Source of the DNA: Lachnospiraceae bacterium
GTDB taxonomy: Bacteria; Bacillota_A; Clostridia; Lachnospirales; Lachnospiraceae
Direction: 5' to 3'
Assembly: GCA_017516285.1 (NCBI GenBank)
Contig: JAFXDD010000022.1
Location: 62,001 to 126,000 of the forward strand
Length of the DNA stretch: 64,000 bases
Both the position numbers and the translations under genes were made by a program. The notes beneath the pieces are model-generated. The model ran no database searches. It had not been told where the DNA came from and worked only from the letters and a program-made list of their open reading frames with translations. Of this stretch, positions 1 to 9,729 are shown one piece after another; the first letter of the stretch is position 1, and each line of letters begins with the position of its first letter.

Positions 1-615
1 TTCCTCAGAATGAATTGTCCGGCCTAAAGAGCCTTTTCCTGTTGGGCGAAGAAACCATGCACGGCAAATCGCATATACTGCCAGAATCATGGCAAAGGAA
101 ATATATGCCTGATATATGCCCATACTAAAACCGAGAGCTATGGCTCCCCACACAAAACCAAGCTTACTTCTTTCTACCAGATATACCGAAAGAACCGCCA
201 AAAACAGCGCAAGCATATAACCATCCGCTGTAAATATATATGCGAAATTAGACGCAAGACTTGGATAAACTACCAAAATGGCTGCCAACAGCATGGCATT
301 AAAAGTATGCTTAATATCTAAAAAACGCTGTAAAAATACTGCCGTCAACGCAAGATACAATACACACAGCACACCAATCACCCATGGCAGGGTATAATCA
401 GAAGAAATACCGCATGCCACGCGCAAAAACCAACGACCGGAGGTAATCATATTCTGATCAAAAAAGAGACTGCTCATGCCATCATGATTTGGTATGTCAT
501 GAACAAATATACGCATATGAGTCAAAAACCCCACCACCACAGCGGTCATAAACGTATATATATCCCGCTTATTTATTTTCTGCTTCCATCTGTTAAAAAC
601 TTGCTCCGGTAACAT
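1..615 (-). CDS. GtrII-like membrane glucosyltransferase, 3' end off the window
   Basis: An open frame starts at ATG 615, preceded by AAAGGAAG, and runs off the left edge after 205 codons, so the C-terminus is missing. The start overlaps the end of the upstream GT2-SGNH gene by 23 bases. The visible part has a short cytoplasmic N-terminus, several hydrophobic segments, and an early loop containing HDGMS and SGRWFL. That loop pattern is typical of GtrII-type polytopic glucosyltransferases, which add glucose from a lipid-phosphate donor to a surface polysaccharide. A GtrB-type donor synthase lies in the same operon (8199-9143), which supports the role. Only the first third of the protein is seen, so the family call is moderately secure and the sugar is an inference. 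Confidence 0.65.
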   Translation of the reverse strand, partial: MLPEQVFNRWKQKINKRDIYTFMTAVVVGFLTHMRIFVHDIPNHDGMSSLFFDQNMITSGRWFLRVACGISSDYTLPWVIGVLCVLYLALTAVFLQRFLDIKHTFNAMLLAAILVVYPSLASNFAYIFTADGYMLALFLAVLSVYLVERSKLGFVWGAIALGFSMGIYQAYISFAMILAVYAICRAWFLRPTGKGSLGRTIHSEE

Positions 616-2440
616 GCTTCTTCCTTTCTATAGCTGCCAGAATATTGTCTGCCATCACACGTCTGCCCGCCTCATTCAAATGCAGACCATCCAAATAATA
701 CTGCTCCATAGTATCCTTGGTAATAATCTTCTGATGATAATTATCTACAAAGCCGATGCCCAGCTCACGGCACACCCGCTCTTCCTCCAGTACATACTCA
801 GCCAGCAGATATGGACCTAATTCAGTAGTATCACAATATAAATTTCTGCCGTCCTGAACGATATAACAATACGTTGGAGAAGACACCCATATATTCATAT
901 CAGGATATCTGTCCTTTAAAGCTAGAAGAATCTGCTCCAAGGTCTCTCCAAACTGCTCCGGGGGGATTTGAAGAACATAATCATTAACACCATGCTCTAT
1001 AATCAGGGTATGTGTCTTGTCAAAATCTATTTGAGATAAGGTTTCCAGCCTGCTCTCGTAATAATCCAGCTGACTTACCTTTTTTATTACACTTTTCTGT
1101 ACGGTAAAGTCCCCCGTAATAATACTGTCCGTAAGTTCTTCCATGGTGAGACTTTCCGCACTGAAGGTATCATAATAGTTCACATTGGAATTACAAAGGC
1201 TGGTACCCCCAAAGCCACCGTTAAATACCGTCTCTCCCAGTTCCTCAGAAAGCATTACATCCATTTCTTCCCCATAGTAATCATTGGCAATAATACTGTC
1301 TCCCATTAGAACCACCGGATACTCCAGTGAGCGGGTATCTCTCAACACAAAACTACAAAAAAGAAGACACAGCACCATGCCCAAAGAAACTCCTGCAGCT
1401 TTTACCAGCAACCCTTTGAGTCCGCCTTTTCGCAATTTTCGTATAAACCATTTGAGTTCATACCAGGCCAACATCCTGCGGGTGCCCTTTTGCTGCATAT
1501 GAATAAACATACGCTCCTCTTCCCCAACTCTGGCCTTATAATAAGGATTTTCCTCAAAATCAGGAAAGGTTTCCTTCATTTCCCTCTGCAATGCAGCCAG
1601 AAAGGCAATATCCTTTTTGCCCTCACTCTGTAAATATCCAAACATGGTATTTACATAAAATAGTATCGTAAATTTAAATTCTATTTCGTCATGATAGGTA
1701 TCCAGATAGCCAAAATCCCCGGCGTGCTTTAACATAATACGGGCGGCTTCCATACGATGGTAAAGACGATCCATATTAATGGTGTGTACCGTTGACTCCT
1801 GATGCTGATAATAAGCATACAACGGTTCATCGATATGCTCAAAATGCTTTGCCTGCAGTACAATTGCATTGGCAATGGCATTGTCCTCATAAAACATATG
1901 CTCCGGAAACTGCATGCCACAGTCATAAATCAAGCTTCTTCTATAAATCTTAATTACCAGACTGCCCGTATCCAAAATTAAAAGCTTGTATTTCTCTTCA
2001 TCCAAAGGCCCCGTCTGTGCTGCATAATGGGTGTGCACCTCCTGTCCGATGGCATCACTGTGCTCATGGGTCAAGTGATAATTGCAGGCCACCATGTCAG
2101 CCCCTGTTTCCTTGGCTCTTTTTAACAGCTTTTCATACATATCCGGAGCAATCCAGTCATCACTGTCTATAAATCCAATCCACTTACCCTTAGCATGCTT
2201 TAAACCAATGTTTTTGGCGCCGCCCTGCTTACGATTCTCAGGCGAAAAAAACACCTTCAGAACATCCGGATAGTTGGCTGCATATTCCAGCAATATTTGC
2301 GGAGAATTGTCCGTGGAAGCATCATCGACCGCAATAATTTCATAGTCCGTAATATTCTGATGTAATAAACTGTTCAGGCAATATTCCAGCTTGCCGTCTG
2401 CTGCCATATTATATACCGGCACAATAATACTTAATTCCAC
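593..2440 (-). CDS. GT2 glycosyltransferase fused to an SGNH hydrolase domain
   Basis: 615 residues from a GTG start (RBS GGAGGTG). Residues about 1-330 are a family 2 glycosyltransferase, with VDDAS near residue 38 and the metal-binding IDSDDW near 92. A single membrane segment follows at about 345-365. The C-terminal 240 residues are an SGNH/GDSL-type hydrolase: GDS block I near residue 380, a Gly-rich block II (NGGFGG), GVND block III, and DGLHLNE carrying the Asp-His pair. The order suggests sugar transfer on the inner face and ester hydrolysis or transacylation outside, on the same polymer; this is inference. It lies in the polysaccharide operon, 15 bases after the ABC exporter and overlapping the GtrII-like gene. 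The two-domain arrangement is unusual. Confidence 0.85.
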   Translation of the reverse strand: MELSIIVPVYNMAADGKLEYCLNSLLHQNITDYEIIAVDDASTDNSPQILLEYAANYPDVLKVFFSPENRKQGGAKNIGLKHAKGKWIGFIDSDDWIAPDMYEKLLKRAKETGADMVACNYHLTHEHSDAIGQEVHTHYAAQTGPLDEEKYKLLILDTGSLVIKIYRRSLIYDCGMQFPEHMFYEDNAIANAIVLQAKHFEHIDEPLYAYYQHQESTVHTINMDRLYHRMEAARIMLKHAGDFGYLDTYHDEIEFKFTILFYVNTMFGYLQSEGKKDIAFLAALQREMKETFPDFEENPYYKARVGEEERMFIHMQQKGTRRMLAWYELKWFIRKLRKGGLKGLLVKAAGVSLGMVLCLLFCSFVLRDTRSLEYPVVLMGDSIIANDYYGEEMDVMLSEELGETVFNGGFGGTSLCNSNVNYYDTFSAESLTMEELTDSIITGDFTVQKSVIKKVSQLDYYESRLETLSQIDFDKTHTLIIEHGVNDYVLQIPPEQFGETLEQILLALKDRYPDMNIWVSSPTYCYIVQDGRNLYCDTTELGPYLLAEYVLEEERVCRELGIGFVDNYHQKIITKDTMEQYYLDGLHLNEAGRRVMADNILAAIERKKHVTGASF

Positions 2441-2455
2441 AAATACACCTCCTTT

Positions 2456-4213
2456 TTACCTCTCTCTTGCTGCCTTACCGCCTTCTATACGATATACCAT
2501 ATCACACTTCTCTATGGTCTGCAGTCTGTGAGCAATAATCACCAGAGTCTTCTTGCCATGCAGACTGTTAATAGACTCCATAATCGCAGCCTCTGTATCA
2601 TTGTCTAAAGCAGAGGTAGCCTCGTCTAAAATCAATACTTCAGGGTCGTCAAACAGCGCTCTGGCAATGCCAATTCGCTGACGCTGACCACCGGACAAAC
2701 GAATACCGCGTTCACCGATTTCTGTATCCAGACCAGCCGGTAAACCTCTTACAAAGGTATCCAGCTGTGCCTCCTTTAAAGCCTTCCAGACCTTTTCATC
2801 CTCTATGAATTCATCCGGCACACCAAAAGCTACATTGTGACGGATATCACTGTCCAACATAAAGATAGTCTGCGGAATATAACCCACATTGCCCAACCAT
2901 CTCGGGTAATTTTCTCTGGTATTTACATCCACACCATCAGCAGTAATGACACCACCTTCCATTTCCAAAAGTCCCAGCATAATATCGACTACCGTTGTTT
3001 TACCGGAACCGGAGGTGCCCACGATACCCACCGCCTGACCAATCGGTATTTCCATATCCATATGGTCAAAAATGTACTTTTCTGTGTTTGGATATTTGTA
3101 CGTAACATCTTTAAGTAAAATCCGCCGGCATACAGGCAATTTTTCAACTACTTCCTTCCCCGTATAAGCATCCGCTTCATATACAATGGTTTTGTCACTG
3201 ATATCTGCCTGCAGATTATCACTGGCGCCATAGAAAAACGGCTCAAAATAAGCAATATTAGTCAGCTGATTATTAATACGGTTGGCACTTGGCAAAAGCT
3301 TTAAAGCGGCCACTGCAAAGGCTGAAATAGATACCACAATACTCTCCGTGTCCCTGCCCATAGCAAAAGCAACCAGCATGTATACCACAAATCCTGCAAT
3401 ACAAATAGTCTCTATTAAAAGCTTTGGCGCTGTATTATAAAGAGAATACCTCTTCACGGCCTGTACATAGCCATTTCCGCACTTGGCATACTCACTGATA
3501 AAATAACTCTCTTTATTGGCAATTTTAATTTCCTTAATACCGGTAACGGCCTGATTAATCCATTTAAAAAGTCCCGCATAAAAGTCCTGATTTTCCTTGC
3601 CGGCACGAACCATAATCGGTTTTAATACCATTTTGATAGTTAATAAAACCAGAACCAGCAGTCCCCCAATAGTAATACACATTACTGCATCCTGCATAAC
3701 CAGATAGGTTCCTAAAAATGCACATACGACAAATTCACTCATCAGTTGCAAAATAGAAAGCACCATAGCATACATATTATTTACATCAGAGGTGATACTT
3801 CGCTGAATTACCGCAGTTTCTGCATTCAGATAATACTCATAGGGACGCTTCATAAAATTAATCATCATTTTACGAGAGGTCTCGAACTGGTTGTTGTATA
3901 CAAAATCCAGCTGCATCTTTGTCTGTATAAAAAGAAAACTGTTTTTAGCCACAAAGGCAAGCAACAAACCTACCAGCATAAGAAGGGCAAAGCTTTGCAC
4001 ACTGTCACATCCAAGCAATCGATATAATGTTCCAACAATGCCATCACCATTTACACTCTGTGGATTGGTCAGAACCGTCGCAATAGGAAGCACCAGAGAA
4101 ATGCTGACGGTTTCCAGCAAAGCCCCGATGATCATCATCACTACCAACAGCTTCATTCTGCTTTTTTGTTGTTTATTTAAGATTACATTCAACTTCTTTA
4201 GAATTTTTTTCAC
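2456..4213 (-). CDS. ABC exporter, fused membrane and ATPase domains
   Basis: 585 residues from a GTG start with TAGGAG upstream. Residues about 20-320 form six hydrophobic segments of an exporter-type membrane domain. Residues about 355-585 are the nucleotide-binding domain, with Walker A GTSGSGKTT, signature LSGGQ, Walker B VLILDEATSALD and an H-loop AHR. The length and fusion fit MsbA-like half transporters that work as homodimers. Placed between glycosyltransferase genes, it probably flips a lipid-linked glycan or exports a polysaccharide precursor, but the substrate cannot be read from sequence. It follows the GT52-like gene by 9 bases and is co-transcribed. Confidence 0.9.
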   Translation of the reverse strand: MKKILKKLNVILNKQQKSRMKLLVVMMIIGALLETVSISLVLPIATVLTNPQSVNGDGIVGTLYRLLGCDSVQSFALLMLVGLLLAFVAKNSFLFIQTKMQLDFVYNNQFETSRKMMINFMKRPYEYYLNAETAVIQRSITSDVNNMYAMVLSILQLMSEFVVCAFLGTYLVMQDAVMCITIGGLLVLVLLTIKMVLKPIMVRAGKENQDFYAGLFKWINQAVTGIKEIKIANKESYFISEYAKCGNGYVQAVKRYSLYNTAPKLLIETICIAGFVVYMLVAFAMGRDTESIVVSISAFAVAALKLLPSANRINNQLTNIAYFEPFFYGASDNLQADISDKTIVYEADAYTGKEVVEKLPVCRRILLKDVTYKYPNTEKYIFDHMDMEIPIGQAVGIVGTSGSGKTTVVDIMLGLLEMEGGVITADGVDVNTRENYPRWLGNVGYIPQTIFMLDSDIRHNVAFGVPDEFIEDEKVWKALKEAQLDTFVRGLPAGLDTEIGERGIRLSGGQRQRIGIARALFDDPEVLILDEATSALDNDTEAAIMESINSLHGKKTLVIIAHRLQTIEKCDMVYRIEGGKAARER

Positions 4214-4222
4214 GGTTATCTC

Positions 4223-5295
4223 CTAAATCTGCTCATTCTGCCTGTGGATATGAGGAGCCTCGTAGGCATCCATAAAATCAGGCCCCAGCTTTATTTTTTC
4301 GTCAGCGAACTGAATAGCCGCCGTCTCCGTAAAGACACTGATTAACCTGTCAAAATATGCCCCCGGAATAAAATTTAACATTTCCATAGGCACCGTTCTG
4401 TCTATTCTGAAATATTGCCCAAAAAGCGCATTATAATCAAGCTCATCTCTTGGATGAGGCTTTAATACCACAACCGCATCCTGACCAAACCTTTCAATAA
4501 TATCTCTGAAAATTTGTTCTCTTGTAGTCAAATCACAAAGAGGTTCCGTCAAAACCAGTACCTTTCTCCTGCCCGTGGCATCTGCCTGCTTCAAAGCATC
4601 TGCCAGAGCATCATAGTCCTTACAAAGGCTTTTAATATAATTTGCTTGTCCTCGTCTGTCAATGCATCTACATATTGCTGCCTCGGCACTTCCTTATAAT
4701 ACGGACAAGGATGTTTAATCATGGAAATATTATTGACCTCCATATCCTTACAGTAACGACCATACCCATTCTGAATAAAAATCAGATTCAGATACTTGCT
4801 CATAAAAGTTTTTAATTTAAATGCTCCACGATTGTCAAAACGGGCAGTATCATAATAGGCAAGACAATTCAACCCATCCTCTAAGGCATGATAGTAGATT
4901 TTGTTATAATTCAGATAATACCCGATAGGATCGGAATCGCAGTACACATAAACTTCCTTGTACTGCTTAAAATCAACCGGTACAAAGGGAGCCTGCAACT
5001 TGGCAAACACTTTACAAAAACGAATGCGGGAAATCATATTAAACACAATATTGCCCTTGTCTTCCTTAAGGGGTGCCAATGCTTCAAAGTATGTGGCCTT
5101 TTTTTCATCATATTCCAATACCTCTTCAAACAAACCACTAGCCTTAGCCCGACCGGCAAAAGTTTCAAAATCATTGGACATACGACTAAGCACCAGCGTG
5201 CCCTGCCCCCGCTTTTCCTTAGGCAAATTTAATTCCTTTAAAAAGGTGACATACACATGATAATAGGTATGACACACGTAAATTCTATCCTTCAT
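4223..5295 (-). pseudogene. GT52-like glycosyltransferase split by a frameshift
   Basis: Two overlapping frames make up one gene. The 5' frame (4591-5295, 234 residues) carries the N-terminal half with CHTYYH and EDGLNC. The 3' frame (4223-4594) carries VVVLKPHPRDE, typical of the second half of GT52/sialyltransferase-like proteins. The frames join if one T is restored in the short T run at 4624-4626 (minus sense): the 5' frame ending KAF then continues as CKDYDALADALKQ. So this is a recent single-base deletion or a sequencing error, not two genes. The 3' frame has only a TTG start and no convincing RBS. If intact it would be a transferase of about 355 residues in the polysaccharide operon. 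The family call is moderate. Confidence 0.65.
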
Positions 5296-5327
5296 CCTCT
5301 ACTCCTCGTAAAGTATTTATCGACATC

Positions 5328-6560
5328 TTAATAATAAGAATACCCCAGAAAAATCATTCCGAAGTAAAAAATACCACAGGTAATATGCACTGCAAAAGCA
5401 AGCCACTGTATTAACAACTTCCAACTATAAACTCTGGTCTTAAACGTATCTTCCAATAAGACTAAAAGTGATGCCATAACCAGGAAAAAAGCGCCAATCA
5501 TATATCCCCATGAAAAATTAGCATCTACAACGCGAAATCCCTTTTCATAAAGGATAATAAACATTGCAAGACCCATACCATATAACTGCCAGACAAAGCG
5601 ATACAGTGTATTGGTGAATATCTTACGATACTGAAAAAATAGCACTACTAACGGAAAGAAAATCAAAAGTATAATTGCTACAAGATAATTACTGCAATAT
5701 TCTCTCCACACTCTGAACAATTCAAATCCGATACCTGCTTCCTGTCCTGAAGAATCTGTCCCTGTAAAAACGCCGCCAAACTGGTAAAGTAAATCCACAA
5801 AAGTAGGAATAAACATACATCCCAATATAATTGTATTCTTGAAATTTGTAAATTTACTTTTTATCATACGATAAAGCATGATAAGACCCGCCGCTCCACA
5901 GAACACAATAGTAAAACTAGGTTTGGTCATCGTAGCCAATAATAAAATGCCCCCGAAGATAAGAGCCTTTTTTATCTCCAGCCTCTTTTCATACTCCATA
6001 AGTAGATCACAAAATAAAAATACCACAATAATCGCAAAAGGTCGTGCTGCTGCATACGTAGCATTGTGAAACGGATTTGGACTGAAAACGCCTAAATAAT
6101 AAAATTTAGTCCCCGGAAACGGATGGTTGTATACAAAAATCATTGAGAAAAACAACATACAAAATGCCGCTACAGGAACCAACACCTGTTGCCAGCCCAC
6201 TTTAACTTCACCCCGTCTTCTACACAAATACTTTTTAAAATAATGCCTCAATAACACGAAACTTAGACACTGTGATGCCGCAATCACAATCGCAAAGGCC
6301 CATTCTATAGGCATAGCCAAGTACAATAGACCCGCCAACCAAAACATAACCGGATATGGGAAATTATATCCACTGTGAAATCCCTGCACCTCCATCATAT
6401 ATGCAAGCAAATCGGATTTATATGCCTCCTCTCCCAAACCATTGAGTGAATGCCATGCCTGCTGATAAGTAAGATAAAGCATCAATGCCGCTAATAAACC
6501 CAGTAATACTGCACTAACTGCATATTCGATTTTTTGCCATGATTTTTGTGTTAACTGCAT
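5328..6560 (-). CDS. Polytopic membrane protein, possible GT-C glycosyltransferase
   Basis: 410 residues from ATG 6560, RBS GGAG nine bases upstream. It contains roughly ten hydrophobic segments from residue 15 to the C-terminus. The first outer loop contains a SDLLAY acidic motif followed by NFPYP, the kind of acidic first-loop site found in GT-C transferases that use polyprenyl-phosphate sugars. I do not recognise a named family. It sits 12 bases downstream of a second polytopic protein and upstream of the GT52-like gene. A role as glycan polymerase, ligase or lipid-sugar-dependent transferase is inferred from topology and context only. Confidence 0.55.
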   Translation of the reverse strand: MQLTQKSWQKIEYAVSAVLLGLLAALMLYLTYQQAWHSLNGLGEEAYKSDLLAYMMEVQGFHSGYNFPYPVMFWLAGLLYLAMPIEWAFAIVIAASQCLSFVLLRHYFKKYLCRRRGEVKVGWQQVLVPVAAFCMLFFSMIFVYNHPFPGTKFYYLGVFSPNPFHNATYAAARPFAIIVVFLFCDLLMEYEKRLEIKKALIFGGILLLATMTKPSFTIVFCGAAGLIMLYRMIKSKFTNFKNTIILGCMFIPTFVDLLYQFGGVFTGTDSSGQEAGIGFELFRVWREYCSNYLVAIILLIFFPLVVLFFQYRKIFTNTLYRFVWQLYGMGLAMFIILYEKGFRVVDANFSWGYMIGAFFLVMASLLVLLEDTFKTRVYSWKLLIQWLAFAVHITCGIFYFGMIFLGYSYY

Positions 6561-6572
6561 CTCACATACTCC

Positions 6573-8138
6573 TTATCTTAACTGATAGACAATTGCATTC
6601 ATTCCCTGTGTAATCACTTCAAGTTCTCGCTCTTTACATATCTCGTCAATCTCACAGCCTACCGGTACACATATATATTTACTCTGCAAATCATCAAAAT
6701 TCTCAATAATAAAATCTGATAAACAGCAGTTAATTCCAAAACCTGCCGGAATACCATATAAAATCTGATAATCAGTAATCACGTACTCTTTTGTCTCAGT
6801 GTTATAATCATGCGTTACCCAAATGACATCATTGTCATAATTCGGAACAGCTTTCGTATTTACCGACAGCTTCTCATGGAACTCCGCTTCTGTACGCTCA
6901 ATTTCTGCCACCAGCTCATCATTACGAAAACGATTCTGGTAATCGTACGCATCCACTGCCATAACAAAATACAAATATACAAAGGCAAGACTGCAAACTA
7001 CAACCTGCAGGTTCCATTTCACCTCCATCATGGCTATAGCAAACAGCCCCGCTACAATAAAGGTCAGCAAATGCTTGCTGCCCTCCTGCATTTTGTACAT
7101 CAAAAGCAGCGCCATCCACATGGCAAAAAAACAGAATGCCAGATGCCCATACAACAAAGCTGTTTTATATTCTTTACGTATAAGCTTGTATAGCGTATAC
7201 ACCCCCACTATCATCATAACCAGAATAAAACCTACAAAGAAACAGCCCGTTGCCAGTCCTTCACGAAGCCCCTGCATGCATTTGCCAATAAAATCCCAGC
7301 CCATGTAATGCAGCTTGTCCCACATAAAGCTCCAGCCTTCTGCAATTCCTTCCCGCAAATAGGTACTAATCCACGTAGTATCAAACAGCGGTGTAAAATA
7401 TTCTGCTGCCAGAAACTTTTTGATTAAAATATAAAGAACACCTGTCACACCTGCAATACCCACACTGATGCCTGCACCCAGCCATTTGCGCTTGATTGTG
7501 AGTAGCAGCATTGGAAGCACCAAAAATACAATCATGTACGGACGCATCAATGTAAACACTGCAGAAATTATAAACATACCAATCAGCTGGCTCTTTTTCT
7601 CCTCCCTCATATATGCATATGCATAGCCAAAGAATACAATCAGCATACCAAAACAGGTACACTCCGGCATAACAGACAGCATATATCTGGTGAACAACGG
7701 AAATACTGCAAAAAGCACTGCCATACGTACCATCTGCTTCCAGTCCGGCTTTACAAGCCATACAAACAAGAACACTGCCACCATCATTATTACAATATTG
7801 CAGTAAATCGGTGACATCAGATTCCACCCAAACAAAAAGCCCCATATAAGCCATGGCCATACCAGCACAGGACTCCATGCCGCAAAGCTAAGTACCTCTG
7901 CATGGCTCTCGTTAAAGCCAAAATAGCCATAAGGATAACCGTACTTTACCATTCCTTCAACCTGCTTATAATAAAAAAGCTCATCGTTCCACTCGGAAGC
8001 CGGAATGTAAGCATCCCAAATGGCATAACCCTCTATGGCACAGGTAACCGCACATACAATAAGCGGCACCAATGCCATCATCGCTGCTTTATAAAAACGA
8101 ATATGTTTCTTGATATGTTCTTCAATTTTTACTTTCAT
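6573..8138 (-). CDS. Polytopic membrane protein, putative GT-C-like transferase
   Basis: 521 residues from ATG 8138 (AGGAAG upstream). About eleven hydrophobic segments span residues 15-400, followed by a soluble tail of about 115 residues. The first extracellular loop is long and rich in Glu, Asp, Trp and Tyr (SEWNDELFYYKQVEG), in the position of the catalytic loop of GT-C enzymes. It belongs with the surrounding glycosyltransferase genes; a 60-base gap separates it from the GtrB-like gene upstream. No specific family is recognised with confidence. An O-antigen-type polymerase is an alternative. Function is inferred from topology and neighbours. Confidence 0.55.
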   Translation of the reverse strand: MKVKIEEHIKKHIRFYKAAMMALVPLIVCAVTCAIEGYAIWDAYIPASEWNDELFYYKQVEGMVKYGYPYGYFGFNESHAEVLSFAAWSPVLVWPWLIWGFLFGWNLMSPIYCNIVIMMVAVFLFVWLVKPDWKQMVRMAVLFAVFPLFTRYMLSVMPECTCFGMLIVFFGYAYAYMREEKKSQLIGMFIISAVFTLMRPYMIVFLVLPMLLLTIKRKWLGAGISVGIAGVTGVLYILIKKFLAAEYFTPLFDTTWISTYLREGIAEGWSFMWDKLHYMGWDFIGKCMQGLREGLATGCFFVGFILVMMIVGVYTLYKLIRKEYKTALLYGHLAFCFFAMWMALLLMYKMQEGSKHLLTFIVAGLFAIAMMEVKWNLQVVVCSLAFVYLYFVMAVDAYDYQNRFRNDELVAEIERTEAEFHEKLSVNTKAVPNYDNDVIWVTHDYNTETKEYVITDYQILYGIPAGFGINCCLSDFIIENFDDLQSKYICVPVGCEIDEICKERELEVITQGMNAIVYQLR

Positions 8139-8198
8139 AAATCTTCCTATATTTTCACATATATTAACTGTTTTAAATAACTACATATACTAAATATA

Positions 8199-9143
8199 CT
8201 AATTATTCTTTGTTGACAATTCAATGTTGACAACATCACGAATTACATACTGTGGAGCACTATTAAGGCTGATATAAATACGGCCGATATACTCTCCGAT
8301 CAGCCCTAACATCAACATAATCATGCCGCCAAAAAACACCAGTGCACTCATCATAGCACTGAAACCGGCCGGCACATCCGGCAAAATCAATTTCTTTAAA
8401 ATAGTATAAACACCATATGCAAAACCTAAAACAGCACTGCCTCCACCCATAATGGTAGCAATACGAAGAGGCTTCACACTAAAAGCAGTAAAACCATTAA
8501 ACCACAATCCCAAAAGCTTCTTTAGGGTGTAGCCACTGGTGCCTTCCTCTCTGTCACGATGATTAACCACCACGTTAGTAATATGCTTGGTGGCTCTAAG
8601 TACCAAACCGATAATGTACGGGAAAGAATTTTCATAACGAATGACATCCTCAATTACAAATCGCTTAGCCGCGAAATAACTGCTGATGTATAGTTCCTTG
8701 GGCTTCCCCAACATGAAACGGGTCATAATCTCATTTACCTTACTACCCATGTTGCGAAATGCAGAGTGCTGCTTGTGCTCATACTTGGCATAAACCACAT
8801 CATAACCTTCTTCTATCTTGGCAAGAAGCTTGCCCACCTCGTTAGCAGGGGTCTGTCCATCATCATCCAGACAAACTACTACATCTCCTGTCACATAATG
8901 AAATCCTGCCATCAAGGCTGCATGCTGCCCAAAATTTCTGGCCAAACTAATTCCCTTAACAAAAGGATACTGCTCTCCCAATGCCTTAATAGCTCCAAAA
9001 GTATTATCAGGTGAACTGTCATTTACCAACACTACCTCGTAAGTATACTGTGACATGCTCTCCATCGTAGTATTTATTTCCTCAACAACCTTGCCAATCA
9101 TCTTCTCAGAACGATAACAAGGAATTACAAAACTAATCTTCAC
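8199..9143 (-). CDS. Polyprenyl-phosphate glycosyltransferase, GtrB/ArnC type
   Basis: The start is taken as GTG 9143, because GAGGAGAAGG lies just upstream and the protein then begins VKISFVIPCYRS, like its family. A longer ATG at 9158 would place the RBS inside the gene. It gives 314 residues: a cytoplasmic GT-A domain (residues about 1-220) with VNDSSPDN, DDDGQ and a NHRDR motif, then two C-terminal membrane segments (about 225-245 and 260-285). This family makes undecaprenyl- or dolichyl-phosphate sugars as donors for membrane GT-C enzymes. Its start overlaps the GNAT gene by 11 bases, suggesting translational coupling. The several GT-C-like neighbours are likely users of its product. Confidence 0.85.
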   Translation of the reverse strand: MKISFVIPCYRSEKMIGKVVEEINTTMESMSQYTYEVVLVNDSSPDNTFGAIKALGEQYPFVKGISLARNFGQHAALMAGFHYVTGDVVVCLDDDGQTPANEVGKLLAKIEEGYDVVYAKYEHKQHSAFRNMGSKVNEIMTRFMLGKPKELYISSYFAAKRFVIEDVIRYENSFPYIIGLVLRATKHITNVVVNHRDREEGTSGYTLKKLLGLWFNGFTAFSVKPLRIATIMGGGSAVLGFAYGVYTILKKLILPDVPAGFSAMMSALVFFGGMIMLMLGLIGEYIGRIYISLNSAPQYVIRDVVNIELSTKNN

Positions 9144-9657
9144 GTTCCTTCTCCTCATTTACAATGGCCATCCAAACGATGTCCACATATTTACCGTTAA
9201 TATATACATCATCACGTAAATAACCTTCATGCTTAAATCCGGCCTTTTCATAACTGCGTACAGCCGCATCATTCCCTGCCAACGCACGTAAATAAATGCG
9301 ATGAAGTCCTAATTCCTTAAACCCATGCTCTATCATCAACCGGGCTGCCTCAGTACCTATGCCCCTACCTCTGGCTGACTCTTCACCAATAAAAATACCA
9401 TATTCTCCTTTGTGATGAGAATGGTCAATATCCCGGATATACACGGATCCTAATGGCACATCCCCCTCTTTATCGCAAATAATCATCTGACAGGCATGCC
9501 CCTTCTCCACCACCTCGTGAAGCCAGCGAAGGTGACCCTCCCTGGTAAAATCCGCCTGATATATAAAATAATTCTTCACACTGGGCTTGTTGCGCCATGC
9601 AACTACCATATCCGTGTCTGCCTCCGTCATGGGACGCAAATAAACCTGATACTCCAT
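9133..9657 (-). CDS. GNAT-family N-acetyltransferase
   Basis: Start placed at ATG 9657 because AGGAG sits five bases upstream; the GTG six bases earlier abuts the RBS. It is 174 residues, a single RimJ/RimL-like GNAT domain. The acetyl-CoA loop is seen as RGRGIGTEA near residue 97, and the C-terminal NDAAVRSYEKAGFKHEG motif is characteristic. In this operon it could acetylate an amino sugar or a nucleotide-sugar precursor (PseH-like enzymes are of this class). Acetylation of another small molecule or protein cannot be excluded. The gene overlaps the next one by 11 bases. Confidence 0.85.
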   Translation of the reverse strand: MEYQVYLRPMTEADTDMVVAWRNKPSVKNYFIYQADFTREGHLRWLHEVVEKGHACQMIICDKEGDVPLGSVYIRDIDHSHHKGEYGIFIGEESARGRGIGTEAARLMIEHGFKELGLHRIYLRALAGNDAAVRSYEKAGFKHEGYLRDDVYINGKYVDIVWMAIVNEEKERED

Positions 9658-9729
9658 ATGCACTCCTATCTATATAACAACCAAAACATTATCAAACTGT
9701 AAAAAATAATATATATAGCAAATTTCTTA

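Noticed and set aside
4223..5295. Programmed frameshift in the GT52-like gene
   Set aside because: No slippery heptamer or downstream structure was recognised at the junction; a simple one-base loss explains it better.
7381..7878. A Cys-rich 165-residue minus-strand frame
   Set aside because: It lies wholly inside the convincing membrane protein at 6573-8138 in another frame, with no RBS.
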